The notes below the pieces were generated by a model. It saw only the letters and a program-made list of their open reading frames with translations, did not search any database and was not told where the DNA came from. 20,656 nucleotides of DNA, from NCBI RefSeq assembly GCF_002479325.1, contig NZ_DLMO01000092.1, positions 385 through 21,040 of the forward strand, read 5' to 3'. Position 1 is the stretch's first letter. Each line of letters opens with the position of its first letter. Both the position numbers and the translations under genes were made by a program. Positions 1 through 7,589 of the stretch are shown here, in pieces. The stretch comes from Brevundimonas sp. UBA7534. Its GTDB lineage: Bacteria; Pseudomonadota; Alphaproteobacteria; Caulobacterales; Caulobacteraceae.

Positions 1-2
1 GG

Positions 3-1229
3 GCGGCGTTCGGCGGCCGGCAGGGCAAGGAGGACAACGTCCTGGCCAATCCGACGGCGCAGCCCGACGGAACCCTGAGCGCCTACCGCTTCGACAATGC
101 GCGCGAGGACACGGTGTGGTCCGGCGACATCGGCGTGCGGGCCGACGTGACCACCGGGCCGGTGGGGCACCGACTGGTGGCCTCGGCCTCGCAGGTTCAG
201 TCCAAGTCCAGGAACGCCTACGCCTTCTCCAACTTCGCGGGCTTCGCCAACAACCTTTATGATCCCGTCTTCGTCGCCCCTCCGGCGCCGGACTTCTTCG
301 TCGGCGGCGACCTGGACGATCCGGGCGTGACCGAGCGGGTCAAGACGTCGTCCGTTGCGGTCGCCGACATGCTGAGCCTGTTCGACGGCCGCCTGCTGGC
401 CACGATCGGCGCCCGCTACCAGGAGATCGAGACCAAGTCCTACGACTACAACACCGGCGCGCTGGGCTCGTCCTACTCCAGCGATGCGATCACGCCGGCC
501 TTCGCCCTGGTGTACAAGCCGTCTGGTGCGATCTCGCTCTACGCCAACTACGCCGAGGCGCTGGCGCCGGGCACGACAGCGCCGGCGGTGGTGAACGGCG
601 TGCCGGTCGTCAACGCCGGGGAGGTGCTGGAGCCCTATCGCGCCGAACAGATGGAAGTCGGCGCCAAGTACGACGCCGGGTCGTTCGGCGGTACGCTGAG
701 CGTCTTCCGCACCACCCTGCCGTCCGCCTATTTCGATGCCGACACGGCGATCTACAGCGATGGCGGCGAACAGGAGAACCAGGGCGTCGAGCTGACCGTC
801 TTCGGCGAGCCCGTGACGGGCCTGCGGCTGATCGGAGGCGCGACCTGGCTGGACACCGAGATCAATCAGTCGCTGAACCCGGCGCTGGAAGGCAAGTCGG
901 CCATCGGCGTGCCGGACTTCCAGATCAACGACAACGTCGAATGGGACGTGCCGGGTCTGGACGGCCTGACGCTTGAGGGGCGGGCGGTCCATACCGGCTC
1001 GCAGGCCGCAAGCGCCGACAACACGGTCGAACTGGACAGCTGGACCCGCTTCGACGCGGGCGTCCGCTACGCCTTCGAGGCCGGCGGCAAGCCGCTGACG
1101 GTGCGGGCGCGGGTGGAGAACCTGGCGGACGAGGACCAGTGGGTCGCCGTCGGCGGCTATCCGGGGTCGAAATACCTGACGCTGGGCGCGCCGCGCACCT
1201 ATCGCCTGTCGATCTCCGCGGAGTTCTGA
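3..1229 (+). CDS. TonB-dependent siderophore receptor, C-terminal part (5' end off window)
   Basis: This is the C-terminal portion of an outer-membrane beta-barrel that imports ferric siderophores using TonB energy. The reading frame is open from the left edge, so the real start and plug domain lie outside the window; the GTG at 114 is not a credible start. The visible 400 or so residues show alternating amphipathic strands, the family-typical stretch YANYAEAL followed by PG and later LEPYRAEQMEVGAKYD, and a near-terminal segment VRARVENLADEDQW resembling the last barrel strands. The protein ends in Phe (SAEF), the usual Omp85/BAM recognition end of barrel proteins. Five bases separate its stop from the PepSY-family gene, so the two are probably one iron-acquisition operon. 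The substrate cannot be read from the sequence. Fur control is likely for such genes, but its promoter is not in view. Confidence 0.93.
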   Translation, partial: AAFGGRQGKEDNVLANPTAQPDGTLSAYRFDNAREDTVWSGDIGVRADVTTGPVGHRLVASASQVQSKSRNAYAFSNFAGFANNLYDPVFVAPPAPDFFVGGDLDDPGVTERVKTSSVAVADMLSLFDGRLLATIGARYQEIETKSYDYNTGALGSSYSSDAITPAFALVYKPSGAISLYANYAEALAPGTTAPAVVNGVPVVNAGEVLEPYRAEQMEVGAKYDAGSFGGTLSVFRTTLPSAYFDADTAIYSDGGEQENQGVELTVFGEPVTGLRLIGGATWLDTEINQSLNPALEGKSAIGVPDFQINDNVEWDVPGLDGLTLEGRAVHTGSQAASADNTVELDSWTRFDAGVRYAFEAGGKPLTVRARVENLADEDQWVAVGGYPGSKYLTLGAPRTYRLSISAEF

Positions 1230-1234
1230 GCCGG

Positions 1235-2323
1235 ATGAAGACGCGGACGATCCGCGCCTGGTCCTGGGTTCACAAGTGGTCGAGCCTGGTCTCGACCCTG
1301 TTCCTGCTGATGCTGTGCCTGACCGGCCTGCCGCTGGTCTTCACCCATGAGCTGGACGAACTGCTGCTGGGCGATCAGGCCGCGACGGGCGACATGGCGG
1401 CCCCCCGCCTGAGCCTGGACCGGGTGCTGGCGATCGCCCTGGAGCGCAAGCCGGGCGAGGTCCCCGCCTTCATGAGCTTCGACGAGGACCGGCCGGTCGT
1501 GAATGTGACCAGCGTCGATCCCGCCGGGCCGGCCGGGCGCTATTCGTTCCAGCCGATCGACCAGACCACGGGAGCGGCCGCGCCGCCGGTGGCGGGCCAT
1601 CCGGTCATGGAGTTCCTGCTGCAGCTGCACACCGACATGTTCCTGGGCTTGCCGGGGATGCTGTTCCTGGGGGCGATGGGGCTGCTGCTGGTCGTGGCGG
1701 TGGTGTCGGGGGTGGTGCTCTACGCGCCCTTCATGAGGCGGCTGCCCTTCGGCACGGTGCGCGTGAAGAAGGCCGCGCGGACGCGCTGGCTGGACTATCA
1801 CAACCTCTTGGGCGTGGTGACCGTCGGCTGGGTGCTGGTGGTGGGCGTGACGGGCGTGGTCAACACCCTGGCGACGCCGATCCTGGCCTATTGGAAGGAG
1901 ACGGCGCTCAAGGAACTGACCGCCGCCTACGACCATCCGGCGCCGGTGGGCGAGCGCAGTTCCCTCGATGCGGCGGTGGCGCGAGCGCGCCAGGCCCTGC
2001 CAGGGATGCAGCTGCAGTTCGTGGCCTTTCCGGGGACCGACTATTCGACCGATCACCACTATGCGGTGTTCTTCCACGGCGACACGCCGCTGACCACGCA
2101 CCTGACGACGCCGGCGCTGATCGACGCCCGCACCGGCAAGCTGGCGGCGGTGGCCGAGACGCCCTGGTATGTGAAGACCCTGTCGCTGTCGCAGCCGCTG
2201 CATTTCGGCGACTACGGCGGGATGGCGCTGAAGATCCTTTGGGCCCTGCTGGACCTGGCGACCATCGTCATCCTGGGGTCGGGACTCTACCTGTGGCTGG
2301 GCAAGCGGCGGAAGCCGGCATGA
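1235..2323 (+). CDS. PepSY-associated membrane protein, candidate ferric-siderophore reductase
   Basis: The product is an inner-membrane protein of 362 residues in the PepSY_TM family (PiuB/FoxB-like), which accompanies siderophore receptors and is thought to reduce or release siderophore iron in the periplasm. Four hydrophobic segments are visible near residues 16-37, 142-163, 190-212 and 335-355, with a large periplasmic loop between the third and fourth. Histidines flank the membrane segments (H13, H38, H132, H189), as expected if heme is bound, but heme binding here is inference. The ATG at 1235 is chosen because the family starts with a short basic stretch before RAWSWVHKWSSL; the longer upstream frame lies inside the receptor gene. 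The start is 5 bases after the receptor stop. The stop overlaps the next start as ATGA, indicating translational coupling. Confidence 0.88.
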   Translation: MKTRTIRAWSWVHKWSSLVSTLFLLMLCLTGLPLVFTHELDELLLGDQAATGDMAAPRLSLDRVLAIALERKPGEVPAFMSFDEDRPVVNVTSVDPAGPAGRYSFQPIDQTTGAAAPPVAGHPVMEFLLQLHTDMFLGLPGMLFLGAMGLLLVVAVVSGVVLYAPFMRRLPFGTVRVKKAARTRWLDYHNLLGVVTVGWVLVVGVTGVVNTLATPILAYWKETALKELTAAYDHPAPVGERSSLDAAVARARQALPGMQLQFVAFPGTDYSTDHHYAVFFHGDTPLTTHLTTPALIDARTGKLAAVAETPWYVKTLSLSQPLHFGDYGGMALKILWALLDLATIVILGSGLYLWLGKRRKPA

Positions 2324-2520
2324 GCCGCCATCATCACGCCAATCGCAAGGACCTGAGCCTGTGGGCGGTGTTTCGCGCCCCGATCATGCTGTTCGCCCTG
2401 AGCCTGACCGGCCTGGTCGGCGCCCTGCTGGAGGACGGCGCATGGGACGTGATCGGTTCGGCCCTGCTGGCCTCAACCGTCTTGGCGACAGTCTGGGCCC
2501 TGGTCAGATCGAGAAGCTGA
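2320..2520 (+). CDS. small two-helix membrane protein of the siderophore operon
   Basis: This 66-residue protein starts at an ATG overlapping the PepSY gene stop by four bases (ATGA). It has a His/Arg-rich N-terminus (MSRHHHANRKD) followed by two hydrophobic segments, about residues 15-36 and 44-61, joined by EDGAWDV, and a basic end. Small proteins of this form commonly follow PepSY_TM genes in alphaproteobacterial iron operons, but no biochemical role is established that I know of. A function as accessory subunit of the reductase is inference from position. Its last 17 bases overlap the 3' end of erpA on the other strand. Confidence 0.75.
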   Translation: MSRHHHANRKDLSLWAVFRAPIMLFALSLTGLVGALLEDGAWDVIGSALLASTVLATVWALVRSRS

Positions 2521-2890
2521 CGCCGCAGCCGCAGCTGGAGGCGGCGTTTGGGTTCTTGACCACGAACTGGGCGCCGGCCAGTTCGTCGACATAGGCGATC
2601 TCGGAGCCCTTCAGGAAAGGGATGGAGACCGGGTCGATCAGGGCGGCCTGGCCGTCCGTCTCGATGCGCAGGTCGTCGTCCTCGGCCGTCTCGACCAGGT
2701 CGAACCGGTACTGAAAACCCGAGCAGCCGCCGCCGTCCACCGCCACGCGCAGCATCAGGGCCTTGCCCTCGGCCGCACCCAGTTTCGCCAGACGCTTGGC
2801 GGCGCTGGCGGCCAGGACGATGCCTTCCGGCGCGCGCGGCGCGACCGAGAAGGCGGGTGTGGACGGGTCTGTGGATTGGACGGTGCTCAC
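2504..2890 (-). CDS. erpA: A-type iron-sulfur cluster carrier ErpA/HesB
   Basis: This cytoplasmic protein of 128 residues delivers assembled Fe-S clusters to target enzymes. The HesB/IscA fold is clear, with three conserved cluster ligands: Cys56 in GGGCSGFQY, and Cys120 and Cys122 in SSCGCGVSF near the C-terminus. An N-terminal extension of about 22 residues (rich in S, T and P) precedes the core. The start is a GTG at 2888-2890; no good Shine-Dalgarno sequence lies before it, and a possible -10 element sits so close that the message may be nearly leaderless. It diverges from dgt across only 60 bases, an arrangement I recall from other alphaproteobacteria. Choosing erpA over iscA rests on that context. 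Window neighbour IspH is a plausible client, since it needs a 4Fe-4S cluster. Confidence 0.92.
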   Translation of the reverse strand: MSTVQSTDPSTPAFSVAPRAPEGIVLAASAAKRLAKLGAAEGKALMLRVAVDGGGCSGFQYRFDLVETAEDDDLRIETDGQAALIDPVSIPFLKGSEIAYVDELAGAQFVVKNPNAASSCGCGVSFSI

Positions 2891-2925
2891 GCCTGTCTAT
2901 ATGAGGCGGGCGCGGGCGTTCGCAA
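2876..2925. promoter_or_regulatory. putative overlapping divergent promoters of dgt and erpA
   Basis: For dgt (plus) there is TTGGAC at 2876-2881, a 16-base spacer and TATATG at 2898-2903. For erpA (minus), reading leftward, there is TTGCGA (2925 to 2920), an 18-base spacer and TATAGA (2901 to 2896). The two -10 candidates overlap in the TCTATATGA core, so the polymerases would compete. The erpA transcript would begin almost at its GTG. A 7-base inverted repeat, GGCGGGC at 2905-2911 and GCCCGCC at 2929-2935, lies between the genes. These are eye-matched elements only. Confidence 0.35.
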
Positions 2926-2950
2926 AGGGCCCGCCTTCAAAGTTGATGAC

Positions 2951-4141
2951 GTGAGCCAGACGCCCAGAGCCGCCACCGCCGAGCTGCCCGAGCTGACGAA
3001 GGGCCGCCGCTTCTTCGAACCGCCCAGCCGCACGCGCACGCCCTTCGCCCGCGACCGCGACCGCATCATCCACGCGACCGCCTTTCGCCGCCTGAAGGAA
3101 AAGACCCAGGTTTTCGTGGCGCACGAGGGCGATCACTACCGCACCCGTCTGACCCATTCGCTGGAGGTGGCGCAGATCGCGCGGTCGCTGGCCCATGCGC
3201 TGGGGCTGGACGACGACCTGGCCGAGACCGTGGCCCTGGCGCACGACCTGGGCCATCCGCCCTTCGCCCACGCCGGCGAGGACGAGCTGGTCATCCAGAT
3301 GGCCGATCACGGCGGCTTCGACCACAACGTCCAGAGCTTCCGCGTCGTCACCGAGCTGGAGAAGCGCTATCCACAGTTCGAGGGGCTGAACCTCAGCTGG
3401 GAGACGGTCGAGGGCGTCATCAAGCACAACGGGCCTGTGGCGCACCGGCTGGACGAGCCGGCTTGGTCGGTGGTGCGGCCCTATCGCCAGGGCGGGGAGG
3501 CGGACTGGGACCTGCGCCTGGGCACCTTCGCCTCATTGGAGGCCCAGTGCGCGGCCATCGCCGACGACATCGCCTATAACAACCACGACGTGGATGACGG
3601 GGTTCAGGCGGGATTGTTCACCCTGCACGACCTGGCGGAGGTTCCGCTGATCGGGCCGATCCTGGCCCAGGTGCGCCGCGACTGGCCCGGCATCGACGAG
3701 CGTATGCTGCGGATCGAGGCGGTTCGGCGAATGATCGGGGTCATGGTCGAGGACGTGCTGGCCGAAACGGCGCGGCGGATCGAGGACGACCGGATCGGCT
3801 CGACCGAGGACGTGCGTCTGGCCAGGCGGACGATGGTGGACTTCTCGCGGCCCATGCACGCCGACCTGGCGGTGCTGCGCAAGTTCCTGTTCGAGCGGAT
3901 GTATCGCCACTACCGCGTGAACCGCACGCGCAGCCAGGCGCGGCGCGTGCTGTCGCAGTTGTTCGAACTGTTCATGGCCGAGCCGGAGGTGATGCCGCCG
4001 GAATGGGGCGCGCCGGCCCTGACCGAGGACCGGACGCGCCGGGCGCGCGCGGTGTGTGACTATATCGCCGGCATGACCGATCGTTACGCCATCGAGGTGC
4101 ACCAGAAGCTGTTCAGCCTCGACCTGGCGCTCGATCTGTGA
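2951..4141 (+). CDS. dgt: deoxyguanosinetriphosphate triphosphohydrolase-like HD protein
   Basis: The enzyme belongs to the dGTPase family, hydrolysing dNTPs to the nucleoside and triphosphate and so shaping nucleotide pools. The HD metal site is complete: H69 in RTRLTHSLEVAQIA, H98-D99 in ALAHDLGHPPFAHAGE and D205/D206 in IADDIAYNNHDVDDG. The N-terminal block with DRDRIIHATAFRRLKEKTQVF is family-typical. I chose the GTG at 2951 because the preceding in-frame codons read through promoter space and a nearby ATG at 2946 meets a stop at once. From there it has 396 residues, a usual length for the alphaproteobacterial group. True substrate preference in this branch is often broader than dGTP and cannot be told from sequence. 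In some relatives argS follows this gene; here the SPOR gene does. Confidence 0.93.
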   Translation: MSQTPRAATAELPELTKGRRFFEPPSRTRTPFARDRDRIIHATAFRRLKEKTQVFVAHEGDHYRTRLTHSLEVAQIARSLAHALGLDDDLAETVALAHDLGHPPFAHAGEDELVIQMADHGGFDHNVQSFRVVTELEKRYPQFEGLNLSWETVEGVIKHNGPVAHRLDEPAWSVVRPYRQGGEADWDLRLGTFASLEAQCAAIADDIAYNNHDVDDGVQAGLFTLHDLAEVPLIGPILAQVRRDWPGIDERMLRIEAVRRMIGVMVEDVLAETARRIEDDRIGSTEDVRLARRTMVDFSRPMHADLAVLRKFLFERMYRHYRVNRTRSQARRVLSQLFELFMAEPEVMPPEWGAPALTEDRTRRARAVCDYIAGMTDRYAIEVHQKLFSLDLALDL

Positions 4142-4219
4142 TTCGAAAGCGCGGGGCGGCGGGTTAGGATGGCGGATCGGCGCACCGATTCGCGCCGGCT
4201 TGAGACGGCGGAGCGCCCC

Positions 4220-5002
4220 ATGTCCTTCGATGACGACAACCGACCCGGCCGCGGCGCCTATACGCCGCCGACTGACGACGATCTGCCCTTCCGCCGCAAC
4301 AGCTTCGATCCGCGCGACGGCGGCCGCCGCGTGGGCGGGGGAGGCGGACGCACGCCGCCGGTGACCCTGATCGTCAGCGCGGCGGTGCTGCTGCTGCTGA
4401 TCGTCGCCGTGATCTTCTTCTATCGCTCGGGCCTGCGCGCCTCGACCGATGCGCCGCCGGCGGTGGGCCAGCCCGTGGGCGAGATGAAGTCCGCCGCCCC
4501 GATCGACGCCCAGCCGATCGATCCCGCCGAAGGCATCCGCGTCTATCGCGACGAGGCGACCGAGACGACCGACGCGCCGATCACCTTCACCCCGCCGCCG
4601 GAAGCGCCCCAGCCGCGGCCCGCCGCGCCGCCCGCCGCCGCGCCGACCGGCCAGGGGCTGGCGCCGGCCGCCCCGGCGACTTCGACCACGCCGACGCCGC
4701 GGCCGACGACGCCCGCCGCGCCGGCGCCGACCGCGCCGGCCGCTGCGCCCGCCGCGACCGGGGGATCGGCCTCGGTCCAGATCGGAGCCTTCTCTTCCAC
4801 CGAGATCGCGGACCGCGAGTACGCCGCCGTGGCGGGCCGCTTCGGCCAGTACGCCTCGGGCGCCCAGAAGAGGGTGACGGAAGTGACGACCTCCAGCGGG
4901 TCGACCCTGTACCGCACCGCCTTCGCGGGCTTGTCTCGTGAGCGGGCGACCGCCTTCTGCAACGCCCTGAAGGCGGCGGGCCGGGACTGCATCGTCCGGT
5001 GA
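4220..5002 (+). CDS. SPOR-domain membrane protein
   Basis: This bitopic inner-membrane protein of 260 residues probably recognises glycan strands lacking stem peptides at the division septum, the known ligand of SPOR domains. In order it has a charged cytoplasmic head with a Gly-rich stretch (1-47), one membrane helix (about 48-68), a periplasmic linker very rich in Pro and Ala (about 110-182) and a C-terminal SPOR domain (183-260, beginning SASVQIGAF and ending CIVR, with two Cys that may form a disulfide). The ATG at 4220 has CGGAG six bases before it and is preferred over the upstream ATG at 4169. Its stop overlaps the nagZ GTG start as GTGA, so the two are coupled. That fits joint work on peptidoglycan. 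Two GATTC sites (4140, 4187) lie just upstream. Confidence 0.9.
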   Translation: MSFDDDNRPGRGAYTPPTDDDLPFRRNSFDPRDGGRRVGGGGGRTPPVTLIVSAAVLLLLIVAVIFFYRSGLRASTDAPPAVGQPVGEMKSAAPIDAQPIDPAEGIRVYRDEATETTDAPITFTPPPEAPQPRPAAPPAAAPTGQGLAPAAPATSTTPTPRPTTPAAPAPTAPAAAPAATGGSASVQIGAFSSTEIADREYAAVAGRFGQYASGAQKRVTEVTTSSGSTLYRTAFAGLSRERATAFCNALKAAGRDCIVR

Positions 5003-6048
5003 CGGCTGCCGCCATCTACGGCTGCGTCGGGCATCGGCTGACGGAGGCGGAAAAGGCCTTCTTCGCCGAAGTGCGGCCGTGGGGCTTCATCCTGTTCCGG
5101 CGCAACATCGACACGCCGGACCAGGTGCGGGCGCTGACCGACGAGATGCGCGCCGTTCTGGGCGATCGCGACGCGCCCATCCTGATCGACCAGGAGGGCG
5201 GGCGGGTCCAGCGGATGGGGCCGCCGCACTGGCCGAAGTATCCCCCTGCCGACGCCTATCTGAAGACGGCGAACGACCTGGACGCCGCGCGGGAGACGGT
5301 CCGGCTGGGCGCTCGGCTGATGGCTCATGACCTGCGCGAGGTGGGGATAACCATCGACTGCGTGCCTGTGCTGGACACGCCCGTGCCCGGCGCCCACGAC
5401 ATCATCGGCGACCGCGCCTATGGCCGCGATCCGCAGACCGTCGCCCTGCTGGGCCGGGCGGCGGCGGAAGGGCTGCTGGCCGGCGGGGTGCTGCCCTGCA
5501 TCAAGCACATGCCGGGACACGGCCGCGCCTTCGCCGACACGCACAAGGCCCTGCCGACGGTCCATGCCGACTTGGAGACGCTGGACGCCTGGGACTTCGC
5601 GCCGTTCAAGGCGCTGTCGGACATGCCCATCGGCATGACGGCCCACATCGTCTTCACCGCCATCGACCCGAAGCGCCCCGCCACGCAGTCCAAGGCCGCC
5701 ATCCGCCTGATCCGCGAGCGCCTGGGTTTCAAGGGGCTGCTGCTGTCGGACGACCTGGTGATGAACGCCCTGTCCGGCAGCCTGACCCAGAGGGCGCACA
5801 AGGCGCTGAAGGCGGGCTGCGACGTCGTCATCCACTGGAACGGCGACATGGACGAGATGCGCCAGGTCGCCCAGGGGGTGGGGCCGCTGAAGGGCGGGGC
5901 GCGTCGCCGCGCCGAGGCCGCGCTGGCGCGGATCGTGCGCGCGCCGGAGCCGCTGGACCCCGTGGCCGCGCACGACCGCTTTTTCCGCACGGTGGGCGGA
6001 CGGCTGGACGCCGCCAAGGGGCCGGACGTCGGGGAGGCGCAGGCGTGA
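4999..6048 (+). CDS. nagZ: beta-N-acetylhexosaminidase NagZ
   Basis: This cytoplasmic glycoside hydrolase of family 3 removes N-acetylglucosamine from anhydromuropeptides during cell-wall recycling. Its 349 residues carry the hallmark motifs: substrate-binding DQEGGRVQRM (64-73), KHMPGHGRAFADTHKALP (169-186) with the Asp180/His182 acid-base dyad particular to NagZ, and LLLSDDLVMNAL with the nucleophile Asp251. The GTG start at 4999 overlaps the SPOR-gene stop as GTGA, so translation is probably coupled. No signal peptide is visible, in keeping with a recycling enzyme. The protein is a single catalytic domain, as in Gram-negative NagZ. In bacteria with an inducible AmpC its product feeds AmpR signalling, but nothing in this window shows such a system. 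Confidence 0.95.
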   Translation: MTAAAIYGCVGHRLTEAEKAFFAEVRPWGFILFRRNIDTPDQVRALTDEMRAVLGDRDAPILIDQEGGRVQRMGPPHWPKYPPADAYLKTANDLDAARETVRLGARLMAHDLREVGITIDCVPVLDTPVPGAHDIIGDRAYGRDPQTVALLGRAAAEGLLAGGVLPCIKHMPGHGRAFADTHKALPTVHADLETLDAWDFAPFKALSDMPIGMTAHIVFTAIDPKRPATQSKAAIRLIRERLGFKGLLLSDDLVMNALSGSLTQRAHKALKAGCDVVIHWNGDMDEMRQVAQGVGPLKGGARRRAEAALARIVRAPEPLDPVAAHDRFFRTVGGRLDAAKGPDVGEAQA

Positions 6049-6096
6049 TCCGCACGGCGCGGCCTCAAGTAGCGCAAGGCGCGACAGGCCCAGAGA

Positions 6097-6915
6097 ATGT
6101 CTGAAGCGTTTCAGCCCAATCTGGATTTCAACGCCGAGGAGGTCGAGGACCGCGAGGCCTTCGTGGTCGACCTGGACGGATACGAAGGCCCGCTGCACGT
6201 CCTGCTGGCCCTGGCGCGGACGCAGAAGGTGGATCTGCTGAAGCTGTCGATCACCCAGCTGGCGGAACAGTATCTGGCCTTCGTCCACGAGGCGCGGCGG
6301 CGCAACTTCGCCCTGGCGGCGGACTACCTGGTGATGGCGTCGTGGCTGGCCTATCTGAAGTCGCGCCTGCTGCTGCCGCGCACCGACAAGGGCAAGCCGG
6401 AGGATCCGCCGGCCGAGGAGATGGCCGCGGCCCTGGCGTTCCGCCTGCAGAAGCTGGAGGCGATGAGGAAGGCGGTCGAGCAGCTGATGGCGCGGCCCCA
6501 GCTGAAGCGCGATGTCTTCACGCGCGGCGACCCGGAGGCGACGGTGATCGTCCCTTCCGACCGCATCGACGCCAGCCTGTACGAACTGATGAGCGCCTAT
6601 GTGGCGCAGCGCCGTCGCGAGGAGGCCCGGCGCTACGCCCCCGGCCAGCGGGTCGAGGCCTTTCCGCTGGAGGCCGCGCGCGACTGGCTGCGCGAGATCA
6701 TGCCGAAGCTGGCCGAATGGACCCCGCTCGAGAGCGTTGCGCCCCATCGTAAGGACGAGGACGGACCCAGTCAGGCCAGCTATACGGCGTCCACCCTTTC
6801 GGCCAGTCTGGAGCTGGTCAAGGAGGGGGCGATGGACATTCGGCAGGCGCAGGCGTTCGCCGACCTTTATCTGAAGCGGCGCGGTCCCGGGCAGGCGCTG
6901 GAGCTGACGCCGTGA
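6097..6915 (+). CDS. scpA: segregation and condensation protein A (kleisin)
   Basis: ScpA is the kleisin that bridges the two Smc ATPase heads and, with ScpB, forms the chromosome condensin. The 272-residue protein has the N-terminal Smc-neck-binding helices with the signature YEGPLHVLLALARTQKVD (about 29-46) followed by LSITQLAEQYL. A helical middle with RLQKLEAMRKAVEQLM comes next, and then a C-terminal winged-helix-like region ending in FADLYLKRRG. Start at the ATG 6097, 48 bases past nagZ, with only a weak AGAGA before it. The stop overlaps the scpB GTG start as GTGA, so both subunits are translated together, matching their fixed stoichiometry. smc itself is not in the window. Confidence 0.94.
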   Translation: MSEAFQPNLDFNAEEVEDREAFVVDLDGYEGPLHVLLALARTQKVDLLKLSITQLAEQYLAFVHEARRRNFALAADYLVMASWLAYLKSRLLLPRTDKGKPEDPPAEEMAAALAFRLQKLEAMRKAVEQLMARPQLKRDVFTRGDPEATVIVPSDRIDASLYELMSAYVAQRRREEARRYAPGQRVEAFPLEAARDWLREIMPKLAEWTPLESVAPHRKDEDGPSQASYTASTLSASLELVKEGAMDIRQAQAFADLYLKRRGPGQALELTP

Positions 6916-7583
6916 GCGACCTGTCTTTCCAACCCGACGAGGCCGAGATCGAGCGACGGGTGGAGGCGCTGCTGTTCGCCGCCGCCGGGCCGTTGAGCGC
7001 CGCCGAGATCGCCGCCCGCCTGCCCGAGAACTGCAATGTGGCGCGGGCCCTGTCCGGCTTGCGCGCGCGTTATGAGGGGCGCGGGGTCGAGCTGGAGTGC
7101 GTGGCCGACCGCTGGCGTTTCCGCACCGCGCCGGACCTGGCCTTCATGATGACCCAAGAGCGCGAGGAGCCGCGCCGCCTGTCCAAGGCCGGGTTGGAGA
7201 CCCTGGCCATCATCGCCTACCACCAACCCGTCACCCGCGCCGAGATCGAGAGCGTGCGGGGCGTCAGCCTGTCGAAGGGCACGCTGGACCTGTTGCTGGA
7301 GATGGGTTTCGTGCGTCTGAGGGGGCGGCGGCGAACGCCCGGTCGGCCGGTGACCTACGCCACCACGGACCGCTTCCTGGAGCATTTCGGCCTGGCGACC
7401 CTGTATGACCTGCCTGGCGTCCAGGAGATGAAGGCGGCGGGTCTGCTGGACCTGTCGCTGCCGGTCGGGTTCGAGGTGCCGGACCCCACGCGGGCGTCCG
7501 AGGCCGACGACGAGGATGGGACCCTGCCGCTGGAAGATGAAGCGCCCGAGTTCGCCCAGGACTTCGTCGGCGAGGACCGCTGA
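6912..7583 (+). CDS. scpB: segregation and condensation protein B
   Basis: ScpB dimerises and binds the ScpA middle region to complete the Smc complex. The 223-residue product has two winged-helix domains: the first starts near residue 10 with VEALLFAAAGPLSAAEIAARLP, and the second contains the highly conserved block LETLAIIAYHQPVTRAEIESVRGV followed by LLEMGFVRLRGRR and PVTYATTDRFLEHFGL. An acidic tail of about 25 residues (rich in D and E) ends the protein. The start is a GTG coupled to scpA by GTGA. In several alphaproteobacteria the tatABC genes come next; here the following gene is ispH on the opposite strand after only 6 bases, so the operon ends at scpB. Confidence 0.94.
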   Translation: MSDLSFQPDEAEIERRVEALLFAAAGPLSAAEIAARLPENCNVARALSGLRARYEGRGVELECVADRWRFRTAPDLAFMMTQEREEPRRLSKAGLETLAIIAYHQPVTRAEIESVRGVSLSKGTLDLLLEMGFVRLRGRRRTPGRPVTYATTDRFLEHFGLATLYDLPGVQEMKAAGLLDLSLPVGFEVPDPTRASEADDEDGTLPLEDEAPEFAQDFVGEDR

Positions 7584-7589
7584 AGCGGT

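Noticed and set aside
4621..4760. GCC/GCG-rich stretch in the SPOR gene as a DNA-level tandem repeat or origin
   Set aside because: It encodes the Pro/Ala-rich linker usual in SPOR proteins and shows no exact repeat unit or AT-rich unwinding element.
4543..6747. A 734-codon open frame on the minus strand
   Set aside because: It lies opposite the SPOR, nagZ and scpA genes, all of which have clear family motifs; its composition (R, Q, H, G-rich) is that of a GC-rich shadow frame.
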